Shown: positions 1 to 8,907 of the stretch, one piece after another
Position numbering within the stretch: the first letter of the stretch is position 1
Layout of the letters: each line of letters opens with the position of its first letter
Assembly: GCA_903958395.1 (NCBI GenBank)
Contig: CAJBSZ010000153.1
Coordinates: 1-35,762 of the forward strand
Direction of reading: 5' to 3'
Length of the DNA: 35,762 bases
DNA from: an uncultured bacterium
GTDB taxonomy: Bacteria; Verrucomicrobiota; Kiritimatiellia; CAIKKV01; CAITUY01
Program-made: the position numbers and the translations under genes
Notes under the pieces: generated by a model
Told to the model about the DNA's origin: nothing
What the model saw: only the letters and a program-made list of their open reading frames with translations
Databases searched by the model: none

Positions 1-88
1 AGCGCTGCACGTAGGCCTCAACTTCAGTGGCTGTCAGGTCGAAGAAGAGTCGCCCCCTCCTTTACCCCCTCGTCAGTGACCCATTACT
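1..88. other. Unassigned left edge
   Basis: No gene can be assigned with confidence. One minus-strand frame is open from about position 74 to the window edge and has a protein-like composition (it reads LFFDLTATEVEAYVQ near the edge). An AGGAGG-like stretch lies at its upstream end, but no ATG, GTG or TTG start follows it. One plus-strand frame is also open from the edge and stops near position 76. Either could be the end of a gene lying outside the window. Confidence 0.3.
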
Positions 89-171
89 CGATCTGAAACG
101 TTTCAGATGACGAAATCGACGATTGGGGACTCTAGAAAACCCCATCCATAATGACTGCCCCTATCGGCCTT
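89..171. repeat. 83-bp dispersed repeat, copy 1
   Basis: This stretch matches 22316-22398 in the same orientation at 80 of 83 positions. It contains an 18-bp perfect palindrome. Its inner end at 171 falls where recognisable GH3 protein sequence stops, so the repeat or a larger element ending in it seems to have replaced the 3' part of the GH3 gene. No transposase is visible beside it. It may be the end of a non-autonomous mobile element or a dispersed regulatory repeat. Confidence 0.8.
91..108. promoter_or_regulatory. LacI-family operator-like palindrome
   Basis: ATCTGAAACGTTTCAGAT is a perfect 18-bp palindrome with a central CG. LacI/GalR-family operators typically have this form (TGAAACGTTTCA core). 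It lies inside the 83-bp repeat. No gene with a LacI-type helix-turn-helix is present in the window, so any regulator would be encoded elsewhere. Confidence 0.45.
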
Positions 172-458
172 CTTTTATCGGCACGCCGGGCCCGCGGCTC
201 GGCTTTCATATCCAATCCCGCAAAGTATTCCGCCGAAAGTCCCGGCGCGCCATCTGCATCAACGCTCAGCACGCTTGTGGGAACAACCTGGAAGTTCTTG
301 CTCTGCCATGGGATGCTGGAGACCGTAATACCGGAGCGTTGGGCCCGATCTGCCATTCCCTCCAGGGGAGTGACCGCCTTGATTAGCGATTGACCCGAGT
401 AATGGCCAAACTGAGCCTCTTCAACCCAGGGGCCAACCATCACGATGCTGCGCACCTT
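132..458 (-). pseudogene. Detached C-terminal part of the GH3 gene
   Basis: This is the same reading frame as the GH3 gene upstream, continued past its TAA stop. It begins with KVRSIVMVGP, the usual opening of the GH3 C-terminal domain, and carries a GHYSG motif. It then enters what looks like the start of a PA14 insert (GLSAEYF) as found in many GH3 beta-glycosidases. Resemblance ends at about position 172. The last dozen codons are read from the 83-bp repeat and stop at 132. The rest of the GH3 C-terminal and Fn3-like domains are missing. A GTG at 455 could start translation, but the product would be a fragment without catalytic residues. Confidence 0.8.
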
Positions 459-1676
459 TTAAACGTCAATCGGCAACAGCGTCGTCCCGCCAAAAGGCGC
501 GTTCTTCAGCAAGACCATTGACTTATCCGCCACCTTACGGGCCAACTCGCCATGTGCCGCCGATCCAATCTCTTCTGCCCCGATTTTCGAATAGGGCGAC
601 CGTTCGGGCGGATCAAACATCCCAAGCAAAAAACGTCCGCGCAGCAACCGCGACACGGCCCGATCAATAATCTCCGGTTTGATCAACCCGGCGTCCATAG
701 CCTTCTGAATATAGTCGTTGGAACCGTTATCCTCCCCTACCATATCCAGGCCGGCATTCAGGCACGCCGCATACCCTTCCGCCATCGAAGGCGAAAACTT
801 GAATCTACTGGAGACAAACTCCGCAGCTCCGCAGTCGCCCACCGCATAGCCGTCAAAGCCCCATCGCTCTCTCAGCACCTGGGTCAGCAGCCACTGGTTT
901 GCCGCCGACGGCGTGCCGTTGATCGAGGTATAGGCCGCCATGGTTGACTGGGCTTTACCTTCCATGATGCAGGCGCGAAAGCCGAACAGCTCATATTCAA
1001 ACAGGTAACGTTCGTCGCAAACAATATTCTTGCTGAATCGGCCGAATTCCTGGTTATTCCCGGCAAAATGTTTCGGCGTTGCGATCACCTTGATGTGGCT
1101 GGGGTCATCACCCTGCAAGCCGCGCACAAACGAAACCCCCATGCGGCTGGTCAAAAAGGGATCTTCGCCATAGGTCTCCGGCGTTCGCCCCCACCGCGGA
1201 TCGCGCGCCATATTGACCACCGGCGACCAGAGTGTCAGGACGCCGGAAAAGCGCCCAATATGCTTGCCGCCCTCCTTGTTCCACCAGGCGCGTGCTTCAT
1301 CTGAAATGGCCGACGCCACCTCGCGAATAAGCGCCGGATCGAATGTGGCCGCCATACCCATGGCTTGCGGAAAGACCGTATTCTTTCCCGGGCGCATCAG
1401 CCCGTGCAGCCCCTCGTTTCCATGGTCGTACTTCCTGATTCCAACGCGATCGATCCCAGGCGCCGTGAAGTACAGCAGCGACACCTTCTCCTTCATCGTC
1501 ATCGCCGACACCAGCGCGGACACCCGCTGATCCAGCGGCAGATCGGCATTCTTCCATACCGGCTCCGGGGCGCCCTGGGACGAACGAACCTCTGCCGCGC
1601 CCACCACGCCCACCGTCCCGGCCAGCCCGGTCAGCAATCCGGCGATCAATGCCGCCGCTGTAATTTTTTTATTCAT
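459..1676 (-). CDS. GH3 glycosidase, catalytic domain only (premature stop)
   Basis: Secreted GH3 beta-glycosidase (beta-xylosidase or beta-glucosidase type), which would remove terminal sugars from oligosaccharides outside the cytoplasm. A signal peptide occupies about residues 1-28. The family (beta/alpha)8 domain follows, with NMARDPRWGR at 155-164, PKHFAG at 201-206 and VGDCGA, whose Asp281 matches the GH3 nucleophile. The reading frame stops at TAA (461-459), and the same frame continues downstream with the GH3 C-terminal domain. The stop therefore looks like a single change of a Lys codon, and the gene should be treated as broken. Intact members usually exceed 700 residues. It is the last gene of the long minus-strand operon, 80 bp after the GH29 gene. 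Loss at the operon end is easily tolerated because nothing follows it. Confidence 0.85.
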   Translation of the reverse strand: MNKKITAAALIAGLLTGLAGTVGVVGAAEVRSSQGAPEPVWKNADLPLDQRVSALVSAMTMKEKVSLLYFTAPGIDRVGIRKYDHGNEGLHGLMRPGKNTVFPQAMGMAATFDPALIREVASAISDEARAWWNKEGGKHIGRFSGVLTLWSPVVNMARDPRWGRTPETYGEDPFLTSRMGVSFVRGLQGDDPSHIKVIATPKHFAGNNQEFGRFSKNIVCDERYLFEYELFGFRACIMEGKAQSTMAAYTSINGTPSAANQWLLTQVLRERWGFDGYAVGDCGAAEFVSSRFKFSPSMAEGYAACLNAGLDMVGEDNGSNDYIQKAMDAGLIKPEIIDRAVSRLLRGRFLLGMFDPPERSPYSKIGAEEIGSAAHGELARKVADKSMVLLKNAPFGGTTLLPIDV

Positions 1677-1756
1677 GTTGTTTTCCCTTTCACTGTTTCA
1701 CTTTGCAGTTCTTCCGCCATCACCCGCACCGGGCAGCTCCATTTTCCCTTGCCAGG

Positions 1757-3532
1757 TCAACGACCGACGGGTTTGAGATTGGCGCCAGAAACCTTCAGGC
1801 ACCAAGCGAACCGGCAGGGTTTTTCCGCCGGCAAATGGACAACCAATCCTTCCGGCGTTTGCTCCCAGTCGAGTTTGCCTTCACTGCCGAGCAGTTGAAC
1901 CCGAGTGATCTCGCCCGCGCCCGACGCAAGCGACTTAATGGTGACCTTGCGATCGGTCGGCCAAGCCATGAGCCAGGCAAAGACCGCATCGTCCTTCGCG
2001 GTGAAGCGGATGTCGTTAGCGGTGTAGGGCGTTTTGACCTGAGTCGGGCCAAGCGCCCCTCTCGGCATCACAACCTTGCCTTCGCCCCAAGCTTCCCAGG
2101 CACGGCTGCCATAGACACCCTCTGAATTCACCCGCATCCAGGCGCCCATGTCCTTGAGCATAGCGACGCACTGCGGCTCGAGTCCGCCTTCGGGATCAAT
2201 CGGCACGGCGCAGGCGTAGTTGCCGCCACGCGAAATGTATTCAACGAGGCTGCGGACAAGGTTCACCGCCTCGTAGGTGTAACCCGGCGCGTAATACCAG
2301 TCGCCGATGGGATTCTCCCCGATCCATGCCTGATTGGTCATCAGCTTGTTCGGGATGTTGTTCTCGTAGGTCATGCCGACCGACGGATTTGCCTTTTGGA
2401 ATTTGATGAGCGCGAGCGTGTCCACCTTCCCGTGTTTAGCGAGCGAACGGTTGTAGTAGTGAGCGACCACGCGCCGGGCGGCGTCGCACTTGTAACCTGA
2501 TCCGCTATTATCACCGCTGAACGGCTCGGAGGAATTGCCGTCGGTGTAGAACATGTCGGGATCATATTTGTCAATCGCATCCATGATGCGCAAAGCCCAT
2601 CGCTCGGCATACCACTTCGCGTAATCCTGGTGGTCTTGAAAAATCCCCTTGCGTCCAAACGGGATCTCCGTCACCGCCTTGCCGGCGCCATCGGTATATT
2701 CGCCGAGATTGATATTGTAGAGCAGTCGCGGGTCATAACCTTCCCACCATTTGCCCTTGCCGTCGGCGAGCGTCAGGTTGCCGTCGTAGGGCACGCCGGC
2801 CTTTGGGCCGCTCGAATCGGATTTGTAGGCATCCGCCCACCACCACCAACTGTATTCGTGGTGGAAGGTGATGCAGAATTTCATGCCCAGCTTGCGCGCC
2901 TCGCGTGACCAGCCGCCGATCATGTCCTGCTTCGGCCCGATGTTCACCGAGTTCCACGGGTTGTAGGCGGAGTCCCAGAGGTCGTAGTTGTCGTGATGCA
3001 CGCCCACGACCATCATGAAGCGCATGCCCGCGTCGTAAAAACTTTTGGTCAGCTCGGCGGCGTTCCACTTCGGCGCTTTCCACGCGTTGAGCACATCTTT
3101 GTAACCGAACTCGGACGGATGGCCGAAGTTTTGGAGATGATTGTTATAGGCGTGATGTCCCTGGCGGTAGAGGTTGCGCGCATACCAATCCCCATTGCCC
3201 CAGGCCTGCGGTCCCCAGTGGACGAACACGCCGAACTTCACCTGCCGAAACCAGTCCGGCACGCCGGGATAATTCTGTTTGATCGAATCCCACGTCGGCT
3301 GAAACGGACCGGGCGCGATTTTGAAATCCATCTTCACTTCGGAGAAATCCTTGGGGTCCGCCGGCTGCTTGCTCTTCGGCGCGGCGGGCGCAGGAACCGC
3401 CGCGGCATCGGTCAAGGACCAGCCCGGCGACGGCGCGAAGGTGGCGTCGTTGGCGGAGAACGCCAAACCCAGGTTGAGCAGCAGGAGTGCGAGTGTGAGT
3501 GTATATTTAATAGAGCTCTTTTGCTTTTTCAT
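1757..3532 (-). CDS. GH29 alpha-L-fucosidase, secreted
   Basis: Predicted to release alpha-linked L-fucose from glycans. An N-terminal hydrophobic signal peptide spans about residues 8-26, followed by a Pro/Ala/Lys-rich linker to about 60. The catalytic barrel then begins with FGVFVHWG and carries the VGVHHDNYDLWDS motif at 177-189. DPDMFYTDG places Asp331 at the position of the GH29 nucleophile, which usually sits in a WFDG-like motif. A beta-rich C-terminal domain starts near residue 500. The length of 591 residues fits the family. No strong ribosome-binding site is seen; the start is chosen because it gives a complete signal peptide. It lies 70 bp after the sialate esterase gene in the same operon. 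A second, differently built GH29 protein is encoded at 14430-16337, which suggests that fucosyl linkages matter in the substrate. Confidence 0.88.
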   Translation of the reverse strand: MKKQKSSIKYTLTLALLLLNLGLAFSANDATFAPSPGWSLTDAAAVPAPAAPKSKQPADPKDFSEVKMDFKIAPGPFQPTWDSIKQNYPGVPDWFRQVKFGVFVHWGPQAWGNGDWYARNLYRQGHHAYNNHLQNFGHPSEFGYKDVLNAWKAPKWNAAELTKSFYDAGMRFMMVVGVHHDNYDLWDSAYNPWNSVNIGPKQDMIGGWSREARKLGMKFCITFHHEYSWWWWADAYKSDSSGPKAGVPYDGNLTLADGKGKWWEGYDPRLLYNINLGEYTDGAGKAVTEIPFGRKGIFQDHQDYAKWYAERWALRIMDAIDKYDPDMFYTDGNSSEPFSGDNSGSGYKCDAARRVVAHYYNRSLAKHGKVDTLALIKFQKANPSVGMTYENNIPNKLMTNQAWIGENPIGDWYYAPGYTYEAVNLVRSLVEYISRGGNYACAVPIDPEGGLEPQCVAMLKDMGAWMRVNSEGVYGSRAWEAWGEGKVVMPRGALGPTQVKTPYTANDIRFTAKDDAVFAWLMAWPTDRKVTIKSLASGAGEITRVQLLGSEGKLDWEQTPEGLVVHLPAEKPCRFAWCLKVSGANLKPVGR

Positions 3533-3602
3533 AAATTGGTTCTACAACCTTCCAGTCAGTGAGTTGCAGTTGCCGATGATCCACTGTATGTTCATGTTTC
3601 TC

Positions 3603-5183
3603 CTACTTCTTCCCGACCGCTACGACCGGCCAGTCGTCAGTGCGGAAGGGCGAGGCGGGCAGGCCTGCGCCGTTGGAGAGATTGCAGTCCGGGTTATCCA
3701 GCCAGGCATAGCGCACGGCGACTGGCGCGGCGACATCGGAGCTGCTAATGATGATTGTCTCGCCATCGATCTTGGCGGAAGCGGGTTTCCATTGCTGATC
3801 GGCACCGGCGATTTGGAAGCCCTTCAGCGGGCCGCCGTCCTGAGTCTTTAGACCGCCGTTGGTATGCTTGAAGGAGACGGTGATCGCGTTGCCGCTGACG
3901 GATGAGCCGGCGGGCAGCGGGCCGCTGATCGCTGGCACGTTCTTGCCGTAAACCGTGCCAAGCGCCCACAGCGCGAGTCGGCGACCGACTTCCTGCTTAT
4001 TGGTAGGATGGATATTGTTGGCATCGCCGATATCGATGGTGATGGCCATGCCGGTCTTCGGCAACTCCAGCGCCTGCAGCATGGCTTCACGAACGCGCGG
4101 CCAGCCTTCGCCCGCAGTGAAGTTGGGCAACTGCACCCAGGCGAAGGGCAGCTCATCGTTCCAGAGATCGCGCCAGCTCGTGACGAGCCGGGAGAGTTGC
4201 TTTCGGTAAAGTTCGCCCGGTTGGCCTGTGTTGCTTTCGCCCTGATACCAGAGCATACCGCGTAGAGTGAACGGGGCAAGATTGAAGACCTTGCCGTTGT
4301 AGAGGCCGGAGGGGCCGCCCTTGCGCTTGATGTGAGCGATCATCCCTTCCGGAGTCCATGGCTTATCTCTCTCCCGGGCTTTTCCGCTCTTGAAAGCGAG
4401 CTCCCAGGCGGCGAGTTTCGCCGGGTAGTCGGCTCTGAGCTTAGCCTCGACGCGACGGTAATTTTCCTCTTCAGTCAGCGGGGCTACTCCCTTCTGGGCG
4501 CCCGCCTTGGTTTCCGGATCCGAGGACTGAGTTTCGGCGGGAAGCCAGTTTTCGATGTGCGTGGCGTTGGCTGCGGCGCAGATCAGTCCGACAGGAACAC
4601 CGACTTCAGTATGAATCTCGCGACCGAAGAAATAGAGCGTTGCGGAGAAGCGGTGCACGGTCTCTGGGGTGCATATCTGCCAGGCGCCCTTACCTTCGGC
4701 CTGAGGCTTCTCGGCGGTGACGGAACCTTCGCCGTAGTATCGAATAAGCGGGAAGTTCGCAGCGGCCTTTTCCGCCTCGAAGTTTTTCGCTGATCCAACG
4801 GCCCACGCCATATTGGACTGGCCGGCGCCGAACCAAACCTCGCCGACGAGCACGTCCTTGACCTCAACCTTGCGGCCGTCTTTTCCAGTGACGGTGAACG
4901 TGCGCGACTCGGCGGAGGCTTTGAGCGCGTCGAGCTTGAGCGACCATTTGCCGTCGGCGCCCGCAACGGCGGTCTTGGACTGACCGGCAAAGGCGACAGT
5001 CACAGATTCGCCCGGATCGGCCCAGCCCCAGACGGCGACGGGCTTCTCGCGCTGCAGGACCACGTGGTCCGAAAACAGCGAACCCAGACGAAGGTCCGCA
5101 GCGTGGAGCGCAGTCAGCGGAACCAGCAGCAGGGTTGAAAACAACAAGACCCGACAGACTGTACCGAACATTCTTCTATGCAT
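3603..5183 (-). CDS. Sialate O-acetylesterase-family carbohydrate esterase
   Basis: Secreted SGNH-type esterase of the sialate O-acetylesterase family. Members remove acetyl groups from sialic acids, but bacterial members in plant-glycan loci often act on acetylated xylan or related polymers. A signal peptide covers about residues 1-29. The FSDHVVLQRE opening and a beta-sandwich-like segment precede GEVWFGAGQSNM, with nucleophile Ser123 in GQSNM. WYQGESN is present, and NIHPTNK supplies the candidate catalytic His392. The length of 526 residues is typical. The ATG at 5183 has a purine-rich AAGGA just upstream. The gene follows the 391-residue gene by 14 bp, so the two are co-transcribed. Removal of acetyl esters would expose backbone or fucosyl linkages to the GH29, GH2 and GH3 enzymes made from the same transcript. 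Confidence 0.87.
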   Translation of the reverse strand: MHRRMFGTVCRVLLFSTLLLVPLTALHAADLRLGSLFSDHVVLQREKPVAVWGWADPGESVTVAFAGQSKTAVAGADGKWSLKLDALKASAESRTFTVTGKDGRKVEVKDVLVGEVWFGAGQSNMAWAVGSAKNFEAEKAAANFPLIRYYGEGSVTAEKPQAEGKGAWQICTPETVHRFSATLYFFGREIHTEVGVPVGLICAAANATHIENWLPAETQSSDPETKAGAQKGVAPLTEEENYRRVEAKLRADYPAKLAAWELAFKSGKARERDKPWTPEGMIAHIKRKGGPSGLYNGKVFNLAPFTLRGMLWYQGESNTGQPGELYRKQLSRLVTSWRDLWNDELPFAWVQLPNFTAGEGWPRVREAMLQALELPKTGMAITIDIGDANNIHPTNKQEVGRRLALWALGTVYGKNVPAISGPLPAGSSVSGNAITVSFKHTNGGLKTQDGGPLKGFQIAGADQQWKPASAKIDGETIIISSSDVAAPVAVRYAWLDNPDCNLSNGAGLPASPFRTDDWPVVAVGKK

Positions 5184-5197
5184 TTTTTCCTTTTCTC

Positions 5198-6373
5198 CTA
5201 TTTTATGTTGGTTTGAATCGGTGATGTGATGGCTTGCTTCGGCAGTGGCGGCCGGACGGTCCCGATGGCGTTTTGCGCATGGTATATCTTGATCAGTTCG
5301 GCGAAGGCCTCGTTACAGCGATCGTTAGGCTTGCCACCGTTTGTCTTTAACTCGGAATCGAGCAGCGCCCGCAGGTAGAGCTGGCGCCAGCGCCATGAGT
5401 TCCGGGCCTGGGGTGTTAGCCGGGCATCGACCTTTTGCATTGTGGCATACGCTTCCTCAGCGCCGGGATCGGCCTGCGGCTTCGCGCCTTTCGACGGAAG
5501 CCAGTTCATCTCGAGCGGCACACCGTCGTGCAGGCCGGGCCACCACCGCATGTGATGGTTCTGTTCGAGTGTTTTAATGACGCCCGCAACATCTGCAACG
5601 ACATCCGGCGAAAACTCGAAGGCAATGTATTCTTTCACGGTCTCTGCCGCCGGCTGGTCGCTCCAATAAAACTGGCTGTAGGCGATCTTGGTGATGTCCT
5701 CATAGATGCCCTCAGAATAAGGAAAACATCCGTCAACACTCTTCTTTTGCGCATTCCACTGGCCCTGTGCCCGGGCCGTGAGCGGCGTGGCGCCGAACCC
5801 GCCCCAGGGAAATGTTGCGTGCATGCTGATCTCCGGGAACCCCACGACCGGCAGACCGCACCGTAGCACCGACGTTCCCGTGCCAGCCGGTCCATCCACT
5901 GCGCCCAGGCCTGACGTGGCCGGTAGCACGTTTCCTTCGTTGATCAGGCCATCGGCCATATCCTTCTGCTCGCCGAGCGTCTTCATGACCGCGGCGAGTT
6001 CCATCTTATCCATTAACCACGTGGAAAGAAGAATTTTGGTCCCCGGCATCTTCTGCCGGGCGAGTCTGCCCACCTCCTCGACACACTTTATGAATCCCTT
6101 CGATCCCCACGGCTTGCACTCCGCACAGCCGCAGCTGCCCTGATCATAGGGCCAGATCCAGACGGCCCGTGGTTTCAGGTCGGCCGCCCAGTCGAACTCC
6201 TCACCCAGAATCTTGAGGATATACTTCATGCCCTCCGGCTTACTCGGACAGACTGCGCACGGATAATAGCCGCCGCGTCCGCCACCGGGTGTGGCCCGTA
6301 TTGCAGCCGACGAGTTGCCGAAGGCCTCGTAGCACAGGGGAGTGCTCGCATTGGACCTATGGTATGCATTCAT
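5198..6373 (-). CDS. Uncharacterised protein, possibly glycosidase-related
   Basis: I do not recognise this 391-residue protein. It contains CAVCPSKPEG near residue 40, then VWIWPYDQGSCGCAEC near 90, then a segment resembling the strands of a TIM barrel (KILLSTWLMDK). The paired cysteines and the tryptophan-rich barrel-like core recall the DUF4838/GH20-like proteins of this phylum, but the match is loose. There is no signal peptide although its neighbours are exported. The first 30 residues look poor for a protein start, so an N-terminal region may have been lost. Even so, a good AGGAG lies 6 nt before the ATG, within the last codons of the GH2 gene, so translation from here is likely. It sits 4 bp after GH2 and 14 bp before the esterase. 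A role in the same glycan pathway is inferred from position only. Confidence 0.6.
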   Translation of the reverse strand: MNAYHRSNASTPLCYEAFGNSSAAIRATPGGGRGGYYPCAVCPSKPEGMKYILKILGEEFDWAADLKPRAVWIWPYDQGSCGCAECKPWGSKGFIKCVEEVGRLARQKMPGTKILLSTWLMDKMELAAVMKTLGEQKDMADGLINEGNVLPATSGLGAVDGPAGTGTSVLRCGLPVVGFPEISMHATFPWGGFGATPLTARAQGQWNAQKKSVDGCFPYSEGIYEDITKIAYSQFYWSDQPAAETVKEYIAFEFSPDVVADVAGVIKTLEQNHHMRWWPGLHDGVPLEMNWLPSKGAKPQADPGAEEAYATMQKVDARLTPQARNSWRWRQLYLRALLDSELKTNGGKPNDRCNEAFAELIKIYHAQNAIGTVRPPLPKQAITSPIQTNIK

Positions 6374-6377
6374 TGGA

Positions 6378-8756
6378 TTACTCCTGAGCCTGAGGCAGCC
6401 CCTCAGTGTTTAAAGACTGAGCCGCGCTGCTTCCATCCTGCCTGGCTTTGGATCCTGGTTGAACCGCGCTTGCCGCATCAGCGGCCTGGTCCGGAATCGG
6501 CTCCACCGAGACTTTCCGGCGGGCAACGGTTGGACTTTTGTGACGCGAGCCGTCGGGGCAGGCCACTGTCTTGAGAAGGTAACGGCCATTTTCCTTGGGA
6601 ATGGGCAATGAGAGTTCGTAGCTGTTCTTGCCGACGCCGCCAAGCTGGAACAACTTTTCGTTGGAGGCCAGCGTTTTGCCCTCCAAGGTTTCGATTGAAA
6701 CAACCAGCCTGCCACTGACTGGCTCCTGATCGTCATTGACCATCATAATCGTGAAGGGGTGGTCCGCCCCGCCGCGGATGGGAACCCAAGCCCCTAGGCG
6801 CTCTTTCTCTCCGGGTGCTCCATCACCCCAGAACTTGAGGTATACGCCCAAAGGTTTAAACGCTTCAGTCATGTATTTTTCAAACTGCGTCTGCATTTGC
6901 AAGGTTTGCACATCACTGAAAACCCCAAAATGGTAGGGGCCGGTTTTTCGCCTGAGATAGGAGCCGAGGTATTCGTAGTAGAACACGCCAACCGCACACC
7001 GCTGCGCACGCCACATTTCTGTGAGCGCGGCGGTCATATACCAACGAAACTCCAGACGGTCTTCTCCGGTACCGCCAGGCGTCGCCTGCGTGAAGGTACG
7101 GGCGGCGAGGTCAATGGGCTGGCCGTCCGGGTAGGTCCAGAGCCAGCAATACTCGTTAATGAGGGTGCAATGGCCGGCACCTCCACCCGATCGCCACCAA
7201 CCCTTCCCCCAATTGTCGTCCGGAACGAAGGTGTTGAGCCACCTCCAGTCTTTGATTTTGGTCGGCGCGATCGTTAGATAGGGGTGCGCCTCGCAGGGGT
7301 CATTCGGACCAGCCGGAGCGCTCCAACTGTTCTCCCAGGCGCGGCCGGAAAGATCCAGCGACCTCACGGCGTTGACAACCTTGGGAAGTTCCTCCGGCCG
7401 GCTGCTGGTCTCATTGCTTGAGTCCCACATGAATATGCACGGGTGATTCCAGTTGTCCCGCATCCACCGCGAAAACTCATCGACCATACTATCGAACGCC
7501 CACTCTGAACGATAGCCCCACAAGGTCGGCTCATACTGGATAAGGATTCCCTCTTCGTCTGCAATATCCAACCACATCTGCGGCACTCTGCCATTCGTGA
7601 TACGATGGGCATTCCAGTTCAGGCGCTTTGGAATCTCGGCAATTAATCTTCGTGCCCAGGCGCGGTCCCAAGGCGTATTGCCGCACTGCGGATCTTCTTC
7701 ATGGAGTGACAGCTCAATATTGCCGCCCCGCAGGTAATAGGGCTTGCCATTCAAGTAGCCCATCCGCGTCTTGTTGTCGAAACGATATTCGCGTATGCCG
7801 AATCGCGTGTCTACGCTGTCTCCACCTGAACTGCTCGCAAGGACATACAGGAACGGATCCTCCGGCGACCAGAGCCGGACATCAGGGATCTTCACCGCCT
7901 GTAGGAATATCTTTTCCTCGCCCGCGCCCAGACGCTCCCGCTGTTCCGAAGCCTGCGCAACGGACTGTCCGCTTTTCCATGTCTTGACGACATGGTTGAG
8001 AGCGACCTCCCGCTCGGCTCCGTAGTTCTTCACCTTTGTTTGGATCACCACCTCCGAGGAACCGATACGCGGGGCAACCTGGATCGTCTCGATGACTGGG
8101 TTGTCACAGAAATACAGCACGACATCGTCATAGATCCCGGGTATCCAGTAGTGCTTGGAACTGGATGTTCCCGCACCGGGAATCGTCTCCGGCAGAACCG
8201 CGGGGTGGGCGCCAATGCGGACTACCAGTTGATTCTCCCCCGACCAGTTGACAGAGTCAGTCAGGTTGAAATAACCGGCTGTCCAGCAACTAAGATGCTC
8301 GCCCACTTCTTTGCCGTTAAGCCAAACTTTGGTGCCGAACTGCGAGTTGCCGATTTTGAGCAGCGCCACCTCCCGCTTCTGCGGTGTTTTGAAGGAGGTT
8401 CGGCACCAGAAGTAATTGCGATTCTGCAGCGAGATACCGATAACAGGTAAGGCAGCGTCCTTGGCCAAGACCTCCGGCCCCAGAAATGGATAATTTTTCT
8501 TAAACCGTCTGAGGTATTCCCGGCTGGCAAAGAATCCCACGTTCGTGAAGGCGGGTTGGGCAAGACTCACCATGCCCGGCACGGCCATCGTATGGCTGAA
8601 GGACTCCGGCCGCTCATCGGCACCGACACTCTCCTCGATCTGCCAAGTACCGTTGAGCGAAGCAATGATACGTTCCTCGCCCGCAATCAAGTCCGCACGG
8701 CCATAAACGCTTGCCGCCATCACCATCAACAACTGCCATATCTTTTGCGCTCCCAT
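6378..8756 (-). CDS. GH2 glycoside hydrolase
   Basis: GH2 enzymes (beta-galactosidase, beta-glucuronidase, beta-mannosidase and others) retain anomeric configuration. From the ATG at 8756 the protein has 792 residues. A short hydrophobic segment at about 5-21 could be a signal peptide. A sugar-binding jelly-roll domain follows (SLNGTWQIEE; VWLNGKEVGEH), then an Ig-like domain, then the catalytic barrel. MWDSSNET gives acid/base candidate Glu449, and LINEYCWLW gives nucleophile candidate Glu535. The last 45 residues are Ala/Gln/Ser-rich and look like an unstructured tail. A GTG at 8783 in frame is an alternative start; an AAAGGAGG lies between the two. The substrate cannot be told from the sequence. 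The gene is 151 bp from the beta-helix gene and directly precedes the uncharacterised gene. Confidence 0.85.
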   Translation of the reverse strand: MGAQKIWQLLMVMAASVYGRADLIAGEERIIASLNGTWQIEESVGADERPESFSHTMAVPGMVSLAQPAFTNVGFFASREYLRRFKKNYPFLGPEVLAKDAALPVIGISLQNRNYFWCRTSFKTPQKREVALLKIGNSQFGTKVWLNGKEVGEHLSCWTAGYFNLTDSVNWSGENQLVVRIGAHPAVLPETIPGAGTSSSKHYWIPGIYDDVVLYFCDNPVIETIQVAPRIGSSEVVIQTKVKNYGAEREVALNHVVKTWKSGQSVAQASEQRERLGAGEEKIFLQAVKIPDVRLWSPEDPFLYVLASSSGGDSVDTRFGIREYRFDNKTRMGYLNGKPYYLRGGNIELSLHEEDPQCGNTPWDRAWARRLIAEIPKRLNWNAHRITNGRVPQMWLDIADEEGILIQYEPTLWGYRSEWAFDSMVDEFSRWMRDNWNHPCIFMWDSSNETSSRPEELPKVVNAVRSLDLSGRAWENSWSAPAGPNDPCEAHPYLTIAPTKIKDWRWLNTFVPDDNWGKGWWRSGGGAGHCTLINEYCWLWTYPDGQPIDLAARTFTQATPGGTGEDRLEFRWYMTAALTEMWRAQRCAVGVFYYEYLGSYLRRKTGPYHFGVFSDVQTLQMQTQFEKYMTEAFKPLGVYLKFWGDGAPGEKERLGAWVPIRGGADHPFTIMMVNDDQEPVSGRLVVSIETLEGKTLASNEKLFQLGGVGKNSYELSLPIPKENGRYLLKTVACPDGSRHKSPTVARRKVSVEPIPDQAADAASAVQPGSKARQDGSSAAQSLNTEGLPQAQE

Positions 8757-8810
8757 GACTTCCGACTTCCTCCTTTCCACCACGATTTAGGCGCACTACA
8801 ACCGGTTCCC

Positions 8811-8851
8811 GTCCTTGAGCCGGTGATCTTCACATAGCGCCCCTTGACCCC
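8811..8851 (-). pseudogene. Remnant of a discoidin (F5/8C) domain end
   Basis: On the minus strand this reads VKGRYVKITGSR, the usual final strand of a discoidin/CBM32 domain. The DNA resembles the end of the discoidin domain in the GH29 gene at about 14478-14525, with 27 of 32 bases equal over the core by eye. There is no open frame upstream. It looks like the tail of a lost gene that once lay between the beta-helix and GH2 genes. Confidence 0.5.
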
Positions 8852-8907
8852 TTACCGAAGGTTAAATTGACTAAATCGTTGGTAAGTTTTCCAGGCGTAG
8901 GACCTAA

